Assembly: GCA_024511395.1 (NCBI GenBank)
Contig: JANELJ010000055.1
Span: forward strand, 1-9,759
DNA length: 9,759 bases
From: Gammaproteobacteria bacterium
Lineage (GTDB): Bacteria > Pseudomonadota > Gammaproteobacteria > GRL18
Direction of reading: 5' to 3'
Each line of letters opens with the position of its first letter. Positions within the stretch are counted from its first letter, which is position 1. The position numbers and the translations under genes are program-made. The notes under the pieces are model-generated. The model was not told the DNA's origin, ran no database searches, and was given only the letters and a program-made list of their open reading frames with translations. Positions 1 through 7,651 of the stretch are shown piece after piece.

Positions 1-426
1 AGGCTGTGCCGTTTCTTTTTTAAAGCCGATTAATGCCAGTTGATTGTCTGCTTTTACACTGACACGGTTGCTTAGAAAAGGTGTTTCACCGTCTTTAGAG
101 GTCTGAGTATTGCGGATATTAATACTGATATTCTGAGCCGGTTTAATGGCATTGGCAAAATTAAACTGGTAATTACTAAACTGGAGCTGTTGTTTCTGTA
201 TAAACTCAAGTTCATTATGAATTTGTCTGTGTTGCAGAATCGGGTTTTCAATTAAAGATTCAATCTGAAAACCCAGTGCAATAGGGCCGTGAAACGGGTT
301 CTGCTGAATTCTTGACCATTGCTGGCTGTCGTGAAACAGGTTAAAGTCATCAGTGGCATTATGTGCCACATCAATATGGATCTGATTAAACTGTAATATG
401 CTGGTTTGATTTACTACAGAATCCAT
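1..426 (-). CDS. Partial small protein resembling a hotdog-fold (MaoC-like) enzyme; C-terminus outside window
   Basis: Reading leftward from an ATG at 424-426, 142 codons are open to the window edge, so the C-terminal part is missing. An AAGGA ribosome binding site sits 5 bases before the ATG, which supports this start. The visible protein begins MDSVVNQTSILQFNQIHIDV. Around residues 26-58 it carries D-D-F-N-L-F-H-D, then N-P-F-H-G-P-I-A-L-G-F. This resembles the pattern in hotdog-fold dehydratases and thioesterases of the MaoC group, where an Asp/Asn-x-x-His segment is followed by a glycine-rich helix start. There is no signal peptide or membrane segment, so it is probably cytoplasmic. The substrate cannot be told; acyl-CoA or acyl-ACP is the usual family substrate. 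The fold assignment is inferred from a short motif and is uncertain. It lies 126 bases downstream of trkH on the same strand and could be cotranscribed, as no clear terminator lies between them. Confidence 0.6.
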   Translation of the reverse strand, partial: MDSVVNQTSILQFNQIHIDVAHNATDDFNLFHDSQQWSRIQQNPFHGPIALGFQIESLIENPILQHRQIHNELEFIQKQQLQFSNYQFNFANAIKPAQNISINIRNTQTSKDGETPFLSNRVSVKADNQLALIGFKKETAQP

Positions 427-552
427 AGAAATCCTTTAGGTGGTTTCTGTTTAGTTTAGAAGTCAGGACTTTTTATTACAAGTGATATGAAAAGCCTTTC
501 CTGTTTTAAATGATGTCAGCGCTATTGGTTTATATCTGGATAAAGAAATAAT

Positions 553-2019
553 CTATTGTTTCCAGAATTCCGGCGTCAGCAATACCAGAACAGTAAATAC
601 TTCCAGTCTGCCCAGCAGCATGGCAATCATGGCAATGACCTTACCGGGATCACTGACACTGGCAAAGGTGGTGGTAACATCACCCAGACCTGGGCCGAGG
701 TTGTTCATACTGGTGGTAATGGCTGAAAAAGCGGTAACCTGATCCAGTCCAGTCTGCATCATCAGCAGCATCAGGATCACAAAGGTGGCGACATACATGG
801 CCATAAATCCCCATACGGCTTCTACGGTCCGTTCATCCAGCAACTGACGTCCGACTCTGATGGGGTATTGGGCGTGTGGGTGGATCAGACGCCGGATTTC
901 CCGAATACCCTGCTGAAAAATTACATTCATACGTATGACTTTCATTCCACCGGCAGTGGAACCGCCACAGCCACCTACAAAGCTGATAAAAATAAGCAGT
1001 ACCGGCAGAGCACCGGGCCATTGGGAAAAATCAGCTGTGCCGAAACCGGTACTGGTGACAATACTGACTACTTCAAAACAGGCATTTTCAAAACTGGCTG
1101 AAACGGAATGATAGGTTCCCTGCAGATACAGTAACAGACTGGAGAAAACAACCACGGCAAGAACAAACAGCAGAAAGCTGCGCACTTCAATATCTTCCCA
1201 ATAAGACTTAATTCCACCCCGGTGCAGAGCCAGGTAATGAATACTGAAATTAATACCGCCGAGCAGCATAAAAATAATAGCAATACTTTCTATAAGAGGG
1301 CTGTGGAAATAACCCAGGCTGGCATCATGAGTGGAAAATCCACCGGTAGAAATGGTAGAAAGACTGTGTGAAACTGCATCAAAAGGGGACATTCCGGCCA
1401 GCCAGTAGGCCAGGGTGTTGAGCAGGGTAATAACGACATAGATGCCCCATAAGGAACGGGCGGTTTTAGACAGTCGCGGGGTAATTTTCTGCTCCTTAAA
1501 CGGACCAGGTGCCTCAGCCTTGTATAACTGCATACCACCAATACCAATCATGGGCAGAATGGCAATGGCCAGAACCACCATACCCATGCCGCCAAACCAC
1601 TGTAATTGCTGACGATAAAATAAAATGGATTTTGGCAGACTTTCCAGATGGGTAATAACGGTTGAACCTGTGGTGGTAAAGGCTGAAATGGATTCAAATA
1701 TGGCATCGGTATAGGAGAGATGTGCTCCGAGAATGAGCGGCCAGGAAGCCAGCAAACTGATCCAGGTCCAGAAAATGGTGACGACCAGGAAACCGTCACG
1801 GACGGTCAGGTCGATGGCTTTATTGCGTGTGCTGTACCACAGCAGACTGCCGGGAATAAACATTAACAGGAAGGCATTAAAGAAATGAATGGCCTCATGA
1901 TCGTCATACCACAGAGAAACCAGAATAGGAAAAATAAGGGACAGACTAAAACCCATAGAGAAAAAACCAATAATTCTGGAGATAGTGAAAATGCGTTTTT
2001 TTAATCGTCCTGAAATCAT
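553..2019 (-). CDS. trkH: Trk-type potassium uptake protein TrkH (membrane channel subunit)
   Basis: This is the K+-translocating subunit of the Trk system in the inner membrane; it normally works with the cytoplasmic NAD-binding gate TrkA, which is not in this window. The four selectivity-filter loops of the MPM repeats are all visible (numbering from the chosen ATG): TTTGS about 115-119, STGG about 224-227, STGFG about 323-327 and NNLGPG about 439-444. The family segment GGCGGSTAGGMKVIR follows the third repeat. The protein is hydrophobic throughout, with many membrane helices. I chose the ATG at 2019 (488 residues, close to the about 483 of E. coli TrkH), because the protein then starts MISGRLKKRIFTISRIIGFF as relatives do. 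A TTG at 2094 would add 25 poorly matching residues. No strong Shine-Dalgarno is seen for either. The gene is divergent from the SulP gene. TrkH versus the paralogue TrkG or TrkI cannot be decided. Confidence 0.93.
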   Translation of the reverse strand: MISGRLKKRIFTISRIIGFFSMGFSLSLIFPILVSLWYDDHEAIHFFNAFLLMFIPGSLLWYSTRNKAIDLTVRDGFLVVTIFWTWISLLASWPLILGAHLSYTDAIFESISAFTTTGSTVITHLESLPKSILFYRQQLQWFGGMGMVVLAIAILPMIGIGGMQLYKAEAPGPFKEQKITPRLSKTARSLWGIYVVITLLNTLAYWLAGMSPFDAVSHSLSTISTGGFSTHDASLGYFHSPLIESIAIIFMLLGGINFSIHYLALHRGGIKSYWEDIEVRSFLLFVLAVVVFSSLLLYLQGTYHSVSASFENACFEVVSIVTSTGFGTADFSQWPGALPVLLIFISFVGGCGGSTAGGMKVIRMNVIFQQGIREIRRLIHPHAQYPIRVGRQLLDERTVEAVWGFMAMYVATFVILMLLMMQTGLDQVTAFSAITTSMNNLGPGLGDVTTTFASVSDPGKVIAMIAMLLGRLEVFTVLVLLTPEFWKQ

Positions 2020-2379
2020 GGTATGGATAGTCTGTTGTCTGAAGTTATATGACAGGTTAAGAAGTATAGTAGAAGTGTAAACATTAATAAGCAATTTAGA
2101 TCAAGAAATTTATAAATTATCAAGTAGCAATCCGGTCTGTTTCAGAAAGCAATAGTACAGAATAATTATCATATAAAAGAATATTAGAACTTGCTTTATT
2201 AGCATAATAAAAGGATAATATTCAGGTAAAATTTTATTCAAATTTCCATATTTCTTTATGGAATCCCGCTATTTAGCCTTCTAGTTATAATAAAGCTTAA
2301 TAAAAGCTCGATAATAGCTGCGGCGTTATTTTCACGGCAAAACCACTGTTTTGTGCTTATTTGTATATAGGTTCTGTAA
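2020..2379. other. Divergent intergenic region between trkH and the SulP gene
   Basis: These 360 AT-rich bases hold no convincing gene and must carry the promoters for both divergent transporters. I see no promoter strong enough to call on either strand. The only ordered pattern is a set of three AGCT-ending repeats at 2289-2319, listed separately. A weak AGG at 2369-2371, eight bases before the ATG, is the best ribosome binding site for the SulP gene. Confidence 0.5.
2289..2319 (+). repeat. Three AATAA(A)GCT-like direct repeats at 11-base spacing
   Basis: The copies are AATAAAGCT (2289-2297), AATAAAAGCT (2299-2308) and ATAATAGCT (2311-2319). Their AGCT ends fall at 2297, 2308 and 2319, exactly 11 bases apart, so they sit on nearly the same face of the helix. 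They lie 60-90 bases upstream of the SulP start codon, a usual place for an activator or repressor site. The bound protein is unknown, and chance in AT-rich DNA is possible. Confidence 0.3.
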
Positions 2380-4107
2380 ATGAATTTAGAGAAAATTTTT
2401 CCTTTTCTAATCTGGTTTAAAATGGTCAATAAAGAGACCATTAAAGCCGATATCATTGCCGGTTTAACCGGTGCCGTTATTGTACTACCGCAGGGTGTAG
2501 CCTTTGCGACCATTGCGGGCTTACCTCCGGAATACGGTTTATATACCGCCATGGTGACACCCATTATTGCGGCACTTTTCGGTTCGTCCTATCATCTGGT
2601 ATCCGGGCCGACAACGGCCATTTCCATCGTGGTTTTTTCTGCTGTTAGTAATTACGCCACTCCGGGAACACCGGAGTTTATTAATATGGCCTTAACCTTA
2701 ACCTTTCTGGCCGGTGTTTATCAGTTCGGTTTCGGTATAGCTCGTCTGGGTTCACTGGTTAACTTTGTTTCACATACCGTGGTGATTGGTTTTACCGCTG
2801 GGGCGGCTATCCTGATTGCTACCAGTCAGTTAAAACATATCACCGGTATTATAGTACCTAAGGGTGAGTCATTTGTGCATACCTGGATGGATCTGTTCAC
2901 CGAATTTAACCAGATTAATCCGTACCTTTTACTGATTGCCCTAGCAACGCTGTTAACAGCCATGCTTGCCAAGAAATTTATGCCGAAAATGCCCAATCTG
3001 TTAATTGGTATGATTATAGGCAGTGTACTGGCACTGTACCTGAAAAACTTTACGGATATTAAACTGGTAGGAGAAATTCCAGCTCACCTACCGCCTTTGT
3101 CACATCCGGAATTTTCTTTTGAAACCATTAAACTGCTGGCTCCGCAGGCTTTTGCGGTGGCATTGCTGGGGTTAATTGAAGCGGTTTCCATCAGCCGGGC
3201 CGTTGCAACTAAGTCCAATCAGCGGATTGATTCCAATCAGGAGTTTATCGGACAGGGGCTATCTAATATGACCGGCAGCTTTTTCTCCAGTTACGCCGGC
3301 TCCGGTTCCTTTACCCGCTCTGGAATTAACTATGAAGCGGGTGCAAAAACACCTATGTCCGCTATTTTTGCCGCCCTGTTTTTAATGGTTATTGTGCTGT
3401 TAATTGCACCGCTGACGGCGTATCTGCCCATTGCCGCCATGGGTGGGGTGATTCTGCTGGTTGCCTATAATCTGATTGACTTTAAACAGATTAAACATAC
3501 ATTGTCATTCAGCAAGTCTGAGTCCAGTGTCTTAATAACGACCTTTCTGGCTACTTTGTTTTTGGAACTGGAATTTGCTATTTATCTGGGCGTAATATTA
3601 TCGTTAGTTCTATTTCTGGCCAAAACTTCTACGCCGCGTATTCCAACCCTATCCTTTGATGAGGGTCCGGATGCCCCCAAGCGTAAACTGATTAATATTA
3701 AGCAAAAGCCTGTTAAGCAGTGTCCACAGGTAAAAATAATCCGTATTGATATGTCTATTTATTTTGGCTCTGTTAATCATATCCAGAACCGCATTGCCAA
3801 GATTGTGGAAAATGAGCATATTTATCATATTCTGATTGTGGCAACCGGTATTAACTTTATTGACCTGGCCGGTGCAGAAGCGATGATTGCGGAAAATAAC
3901 AGCCTGAAGCAGCATGGCGGCGGTCTGTATTTTGTGGGTTTAAAATCAAATGTGTATGAGTTTGCTGCCAAGTCCGGCTTTATAAAACATATTGGTAATA
4001 CCCACTTTTTTGATTCCAAGCCTGCAGCTATTGCCCATATATACAAAAAACTGGATAAAGATATTTGCGCTAAATGTAATGCTTTAATCTTTAAGGAATG
4101 TCAGTAA
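2380..4107 (+). CDS. SulP (SLC26-type) inorganic anion transporter with C-terminal STAS domain
   Basis: A 575-residue inner-membrane anion transporter of the SulP/SLC26 family; known members carry sulfate, bicarbonate or other anions, and the substrate cannot be read from the sequence. The N-terminal SulP signature is clear: DIIAGLTGAVIVLPQGVAFA (about 24-43) and GLPPEYGLYTAMV (about 47-59). A conserved central segment follows at about 296-325 (NMTGSFFSSYAGSGSFTRSG, then AGAKTPMSA). Hydrophobic helices run to about residue 415. A cytoplasmic STAS domain spans about 451-558, with GINFIDLAGAEAM matching the STAS core loop. The tail ends with a Cys cluster, C563, C566 and C574. The ATG at 2380 gives a full-length protein with the usual short N-terminus before the first helix; the ribosome binding site is weak. 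The gene is alone on the plus strand, divergent from trkH and closed by the hairpin at 4148-4179. Confidence 0.93.
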   Translation: MNLEKIFPFLIWFKMVNKETIKADIIAGLTGAVIVLPQGVAFATIAGLPPEYGLYTAMVTPIIAALFGSSYHLVSGPTTAISIVVFSAVSNYATPGTPEFINMALTLTFLAGVYQFGFGIARLGSLVNFVSHTVVIGFTAGAAILIATSQLKHITGIIVPKGESFVHTWMDLFTEFNQINPYLLLIALATLLTAMLAKKFMPKMPNLLIGMIIGSVLALYLKNFTDIKLVGEIPAHLPPLSHPEFSFETIKLLAPQAFAVALLGLIEAVSISRAVATKSNQRIDSNQEFIGQGLSNMTGSFFSSYAGSGSFTRSGINYEAGAKTPMSAIFAALFLMVIVLLIAPLTAYLPIAAMGGVILLVAYNLIDFKQIKHTLSFSKSESSVLITTFLATLFLELEFAIYLGVILSLVLFLAKTSTPRIPTLSFDEGPDAPKRKLINIKQKPVKQCPQVKIIRIDMSIYFGSVNHIQNRIAKIVENEHIYHILIVATGINFIDLAGAEAMIAENNSLKQHGGGLYFVGLKSNVYEFAAKSGFIKHIGNTHFFDSKPAAIAHIYKKLDKDICAKCNALIFKECQ

Positions 4108-4147
4108 AGCCACGTGTGGTTTTAATTTAAAACATTACGCTGCATAT

Positions 4148-4179
4148 AAAAAAAGCACATTAATAAATGTGCTTTTTTT
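4148..4179. terminator. Bidirectional rho-independent terminator
   Basis: The arms AAAAAAAGCACAT (4148-4160) and ATGTGCTTTTTTT (4167-4179) are perfectly complementary over 13 bases around the 6-base loop TAATAA. Read rightward the hairpin ends in a T-run; read leftward the A-run also becomes a T-run. It lies 40 bases after the SulP stop and 35 bases after the convergent phosphoethanolamine transferase stop, so it can end both transcripts. Confidence 0.9.
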
Positions 4180-4214
4180 ATGTCTGCCGGTTTTGTTCAC
4201 ATAGTATATTCCTT

Positions 4215-6020
4215 TTAAAGGATTTGTGATTGCACATCACTTTTGGCTGGTTCACTATGCATAACAGCCCGGGATTCATTTGTTATATTTAAATCCGGAA
4301 AGGGCTGTTTTTGTAAATCTCTTAGATGAGACGGAGTGGATGGATCACCTATCCAGACAGGATGTGGTTGAAAGTCCTGACTGACAATACTTCGGGTAGG
4401 GTCAAATTCATTAAATACAATACCGGTCAGATCAGACCATGTATACAAGAAATCTGATGTGCTATAAGTTCGGTGTACCAGTTCATTTTCATCAGTTAAT
4501 GGATTTACCTGCTTCCAGGAGTCACTTCTCCAGACAATAAAAGGAACGGTGTACATGGCACTGGTCGGTGCGCCTTCATTACGTCCAGCAAAGGGTTTTG
4601 CAGCATTGTCGTAAACTTCCTCACCATGGTCAGAAAAATAAATCAGTAAGCCATGATCTTTGCTGGCTTTAAACTCATTAACTATGTTGGAAACTACAAA
4701 ATCATTGTATAAAACCGCATTGTCATAGTCGTTATATTCTTCAATCTGTCGTTTATTAAGCCACTTGGGCAGGTCGCTGTTGCCCTTAAACAAAGCAAAT
4801 TCTTCTGGAAAACGATAGTGGTATTTTCTGTGAGTGCCCAGTAAATGAATAACAATAAATTTTTTCTCAGTAGAGTCGTTTAAAATCTTTTTAAACGGCT
4901 CAATGACCTTACCATCATATTGGCTGGAATCCTGCATGCGATTATTGTTTAGATAAATCTGCTCGTCAGCCTGCTTGGAAAAAGTGGTCAGAATGGTGTT
5001 TCTTTTGGTTTGAGTCTGTTGATTAGTGATCCAGTAGGTTTTGTAACCAGCCTGCTTCATTATATTGATAAGGGTTGGCTTTCTCAGGTATAGATCAGGG
5101 TTTTGCTGATCAGCAAAAGTCAGTACCTGCTGCAGCGTTTCAATAGTATAAGGCCGGGGGGAATAAATATTATCAAATACCAGCAACTCATCTTTTATAG
5201 CATCCAGTCTGGGAGTGGTTTTACGAGGATAACCGTACAGGCTCATTCTCTGACGGTTTGTGGATTCTCCAATAACCAGCACCAAAGTATTGCTGTGGTC
5301 TGCGTTTTTGCTATAAAGCCCTGCTATGGGGGGTAATTTTTCATTAGCCAGTAAATGTTTTTCAATGTCGGCCAGTGTCTTTTTGTATTTAATATAGCCC
5401 ATGACCAGCTGCCAGGGAGCCGCTGGTTCCATGCGGTTAATTTGCTTGTCCAGGGCGCTGTCAAATTTTTCATGTTTAATAAGCAGCTGGTTAATTCCAG
5501 GCCAGCCGACAATAAACAGCAGACTTAAGGTTAGATATATCTGTTGAGGTTTGCTGGGTGTCAGTGGTTTCAGGTACTTCCAGATAATCCAGGGTATCAG
5601 GCTGTATACAATCAGGGCTGGCAGCATCCAGAAACGGAAATAGGACTCCAGAAACTCTTTAGACTCATTAAAATTGGATTCAAAAATAATAAACAGTACA
5701 CTTTGTGAAAAATCCTGACCATAAAGTGCAAGGTAACCCATAGATACCAGTGAGGTTGCCCATAATATCAGGCCGGTAATACCGGAAATCAGTTTACTGT
5801 ATTTTGGGAATAACAGGATGGGGATTAGCCATAAAAAACTCATATAAATGGCCTGGCGTAAGCCGACTCCGCCGGAGGTGCCGGTGGTAAATATAATAAT
5901 TTGATACAGCCCGGAAAAATAAAAAAAGAATAAGTAATATTTCCAGAAATCCGGCCAGGAAAATTTGTTGTTTTTATTATTATCAGAATTATTATTAGAA
6001 CTTTGGGAACGAAATAACAT
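4215..6020 (-). CDS. cptA: Phosphoethanolamine transferase, CptA/EptA type (sulfatase superfamily)
   Basis: A 601-residue inner-membrane enzyme that probably moves phosphoethanolamine from phosphatidylethanolamine to lipopolysaccharide in the periplasm. About five membrane helices lie within residues 25-177. A periplasmic alkaline-phosphatase-like domain follows: VIGESTNRQRMSLYGYPR (about 249-266) with metal ligand E252; SPRPYTIETLQQ with T292 at the spacing (about 40) expected of the nucleophile in EptA; HLLGTH (about 392-397); and YFSDHGEE with D464 and H465. The wording is closest, from memory, to CptA (heptose-I modification) rather than EptA (lipid A), so the symbol is tentative. The start at 6020 is supported by GAGG five bases before the ATG. 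Odd points are an Asn-rich N-terminus (residues 9-18) and a polar C-terminal tail of about 40 residues after WIGDP. The gene lies 238 bases downstream of the response regulator gene on the same strand, with its own possible promoter between. Confidence 0.88.
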   Translation of the reverse strand: MLFRSQSSNNNSDNNKNNKFSWPDFWKYYLFFFYFSGLYQIIIFTTGTSGGVGLRQAIYMSFLWLIPILLFPKYSKLISGITGLILWATSLVSMGYLALYGQDFSQSVLFIIFESNFNESKEFLESYFRFWMLPALIVYSLIPWIIWKYLKPLTPSKPQQIYLTLSLLFIVGWPGINQLLIKHEKFDSALDKQINRMEPAAPWQLVMGYIKYKKTLADIEKHLLANEKLPPIAGLYSKNADHSNTLVLVIGESTNRQRMSLYGYPRKTTPRLDAIKDELLVFDNIYSPRPYTIETLQQVLTFADQQNPDLYLRKPTLINIMKQAGYKTYWITNQQTQTKRNTILTTFSKQADEQIYLNNNRMQDSSQYDGKVIEPFKKILNDSTEKKFIVIHLLGTHRKYHYRFPEEFALFKGNSDLPKWLNKRQIEEYNDYDNAVLYNDFVVSNIVNEFKASKDHGLLIYFSDHGEEVYDNAAKPFAGRNEGAPTSAMYTVPFIVWRSDSWKQVNPLTDENELVHRTYSTSDFLYTWSDLTGIVFNEFDPTRSIVSQDFQPHPVWIGDPSTPSHLRDLQKQPFPDLNITNESRAVMHSEPAKSDVQSQIL

Positions 6021-6141
6021 ATATACCTCAGTTATTATTTATCCAATTCGTAACTCTTAATATCGATATCTGTAATTTATATTGCTAAATCGACAAAGAC
6101 CATATCATATTAAAATCCAGGAAATGGAATAGTTTATTATT

Positions 6142-6180
6142 GACTAACTTATGACTGGACCTATGACAGAATAGTTAGTC
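6142..6180. repeat. Inverted repeat GACTAACT / AGTTAGTC upstream of the phosphoethanolamine transferase gene
   Basis: Perfect 8-base arms at 6142-6149 and 6173-6180 are separated by 23 bases. The spacer contains two ATGAC copies (6151-6155 and 6163-6167). The element overlaps the candidate promoter read leftward at 6162-6189 and lies about 120 bases before the start at 6020. An operator for a dimeric regulator is a reasonable reading; no T-run follows either way, so it is not a terminator. Confidence 0.45.
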
Positions 6181-6189
6181 CCAAGTTCC
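6162..6189 (-). promoter_or_regulatory. Candidate sigma-E (RpoE)-type promoter for the phosphoethanolamine transferase gene
   Basis: On the minus strand GGAACTT (6183-6189) equals the E. coli sigma-E -35 consensus. After a 16-base spacer comes TCATA (6162-6166), close to the -10 TCAAA/TCTGA and preceded by the favoured G. The expected start near 6155 would give a leader of about 135 bases. The match is by eye only and the -10 box is imperfect. Confidence 0.4.
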
Positions 6190-6219
6190 TTTTGGTTATT
6201 TAACTTTTAACAATAACAT

Positions 6220-6250
6220 TTCAACCTTAATTCAACCTTAATTTAAGGTT
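6220..6250. repeat. TTCAACCTTAA tandem copies with palindrome AACCTTAA-T-TTAAGGTT
   Basis: TTCAACCTTAA occurs back to back at 6220-6230 and 6231-6241; the second copy continues into the inverted half TTAAGGTT (6243-6250), giving a 17-base near-perfect palindrome. It starts 9 bases past the regulator stop codon. The same 12 bases ATTCAACCTTAA recur, inverted, across the sensor kinase stop codon (7723-7734). It could be a weak transcript-end hairpin or a binding site; no strong T-run follows. Confidence 0.4.
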
Positions 6251-6258
6251 TGAGAATA

Positions 6259-7644
6259 CTACAGGTTGTTTTTTTTAATTTTACGCCAGAGTGAAACCCG
6301 GTCAATACCTAAAATAGCAGCGGCCCGGGTTCTGTTGCCGCCGCATTTATCCAGAACCCACTTAATATATTCAATTTCCTGTTCATCCAGAGTCGGCAGG
6401 CGGTTTTTATTAAAACGCATAACTGACAGTGAGTGATCGGTTAAATCAGATGGCAACTGGGCCAGGGTAATGATATTGCCGGTAGCCAACACTACGGCCC
6501 GTTCAATCAGGTTTTCAAGTTCACGGATATTGCCGGGGAAGTGGTATTGATTCAGGGCTTCAATGACTTCAGGTTCAAAATCATCAATGACCTTATCCAT
6601 TAAACGGCTGTGTTTTTTCAGAAAATAATAGGCCAACAAAGCAATATCTTCTGTTCTTTCAGTCAGTGGAGGTAGGTGAATATGAATAATATTAAGACGG
6701 TAAAACAGGTCTTCTCTAAATTGACCATTGGATACGGTCTGTTCCAGATCCTGATTAGTGGCAGCCAGAAAACGGACATTAATGGGAATATTCTGTTTTC
6801 CATTCGGACTTTGAATCGCTTTTTCCTGAATGGTTCTTAATAATTTTACCTGCAGACCAGGAGGCATCTGGTCAATTTCATCCAGAAACAGGGTACCACC
6901 AGCTGTATCGGCAAGCAGGCCACCCTGTTTGGTGCCGGAAACATCAGTACCACCAAATAATTCACTAGACAGTATTTCTTCCTGCAGGGCGCTGCAGTTA
7001 ATAACAATAAACGGCTGCTTGTGTCTCGGGCTGTTGGCATGAATAAAACGGGCCGCCAGCTCCCTGCCGGTACCATTTTCACCGGAAATAATGACGTTGC
7101 AGTCAGAAGGTGCAATTTGCCTCATGGTATCCACCAGGCTGAGCACATGCGGATCCTGAGAGAGTATCTGTACGCCTGCTGGTTTGTCGAAAATACGGGA
7201 CTTTAGACGTTTATTTTCACGTTTAAGATGAACCAGTTCCAGAGCATTTTTGACAACTTCCTGTATATCATCCAGTTGATAGGGTTTGGACAAATAATGA
7301 TAAGCACCCATTTTCATGGCTTTAACCACCGAATCATAGGAGCCATGTCCCGTTAACAGGATCACCGGAAGATCGGGGTCGACTTCCTGTGCTTTTTTTA
7401 AAATCCCCATACCGTCCACTTTTTCCATTTTTAGATCGGTAATAACTACATCAAATACCTGATCTTCCAAGGCCTTGAAACCACCGGTTCCGGTACTTCG
7501 AGTGGTTACCTTATAGCCTTCACGGTTCAGTACATAACTGAGATTTTTTATGGCTATCGGTTCATCATCGATAATCAGGACAGAGGCTATTGCGGCATCT
7601 GTAGCGTCAGATGTGTCAAAATCTTCTGCAGTTTGAGTGACCAT
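6259..7644 (-). CDS. NtrC-family response regulator with degenerate AAA+ domain (arginine in Walker A, no GAFTGA)
   Basis: A 461-residue cytoplasmic DNA-binding regulator. A receiver domain covers about 21-135, with acidic D26 and D27, phosphoacceptor D70 in ITDLKM, T98 and K120. The AAA+ domain covers about 157-385. Walker B is present (TLFLDE, D255 and E256), as are the arginine-finger segment FREDLFYRLN (about 309-318) and sensor II GNIREL (about 371-376). A Fis-type helix-turn-helix ends the protein (about 419-457, GGNRTRAAAILGIDRVSLWR). Two key elements deviate: Walker A reads GENGTGRE, with R194 in place of lysine, and the stretch between ELFG and GTLFLDE reads GTDVSGTKQGGLLADTAG, so GAFTGA is absent. 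It therefore looks like VpsR or TyrR, relatives that act without sigma-54, rather than a standard activator. It lies 78 bases after the sensor kinase gene on the same strand. The ATG at 7644 has no clear Shine-Dalgarno. Confidence 0.9.
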   Translation of the reverse strand: MVTQTAEDFDTSDATDAAIASVLIIDDEPIAIKNLSYVLNREGYKVTTRSTGTGGFKALEDQVFDVVITDLKMEKVDGMGILKKAQEVDPDLPVILLTGHGSYDSVVKAMKMGAYHYLSKPYQLDDIQEVVKNALELVHLKRENKRLKSRIFDKPAGVQILSQDPHVLSLVDTMRQIAPSDCNVIISGENGTGRELAARFIHANSPRHKQPFIVINCSALQEEILSSELFGGTDVSGTKQGGLLADTAGGTLFLDEIDQMPPGLQVKLLRTIQEKAIQSPNGKQNIPINVRFLAATNQDLEQTVSNGQFREDLFYRLNIIHIHLPPLTERTEDIALLAYYFLKKHSRLMDKVIDDFEPEVIEALNQYHFPGNIRELENLIERAVVLATGNIITLAQLPSDLTDHSLSVMRFNKNRLPTLDEQEIEYIKWVLDKCGGNRTRAAAILGIDRVSLWRKIKKNNL

Positions 7645-7651
7645 TTATTTG

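Noticed and set aside
2020..2094. TTG start at 2094 extending TrkH by 25 residues
   Set aside because: The extra residues do not resemble TrkH N-termini, and the ATG at 2019 gives the usual family length and N-terminal sequence.
4110..4119. CCACGTGTGG hairpin after the SulP stop codon
   Set aside because: Only four base pairs with a 2-base loop; the strong hairpin at 4148-4179 explains termination.
6234..6250. Terminator of the kinase-regulator operon
   Set aside because: The AACCTTAA palindrome is AT-rich with a 1-base centre and is not followed by a T-run on the minus strand; listed only as a repeat.
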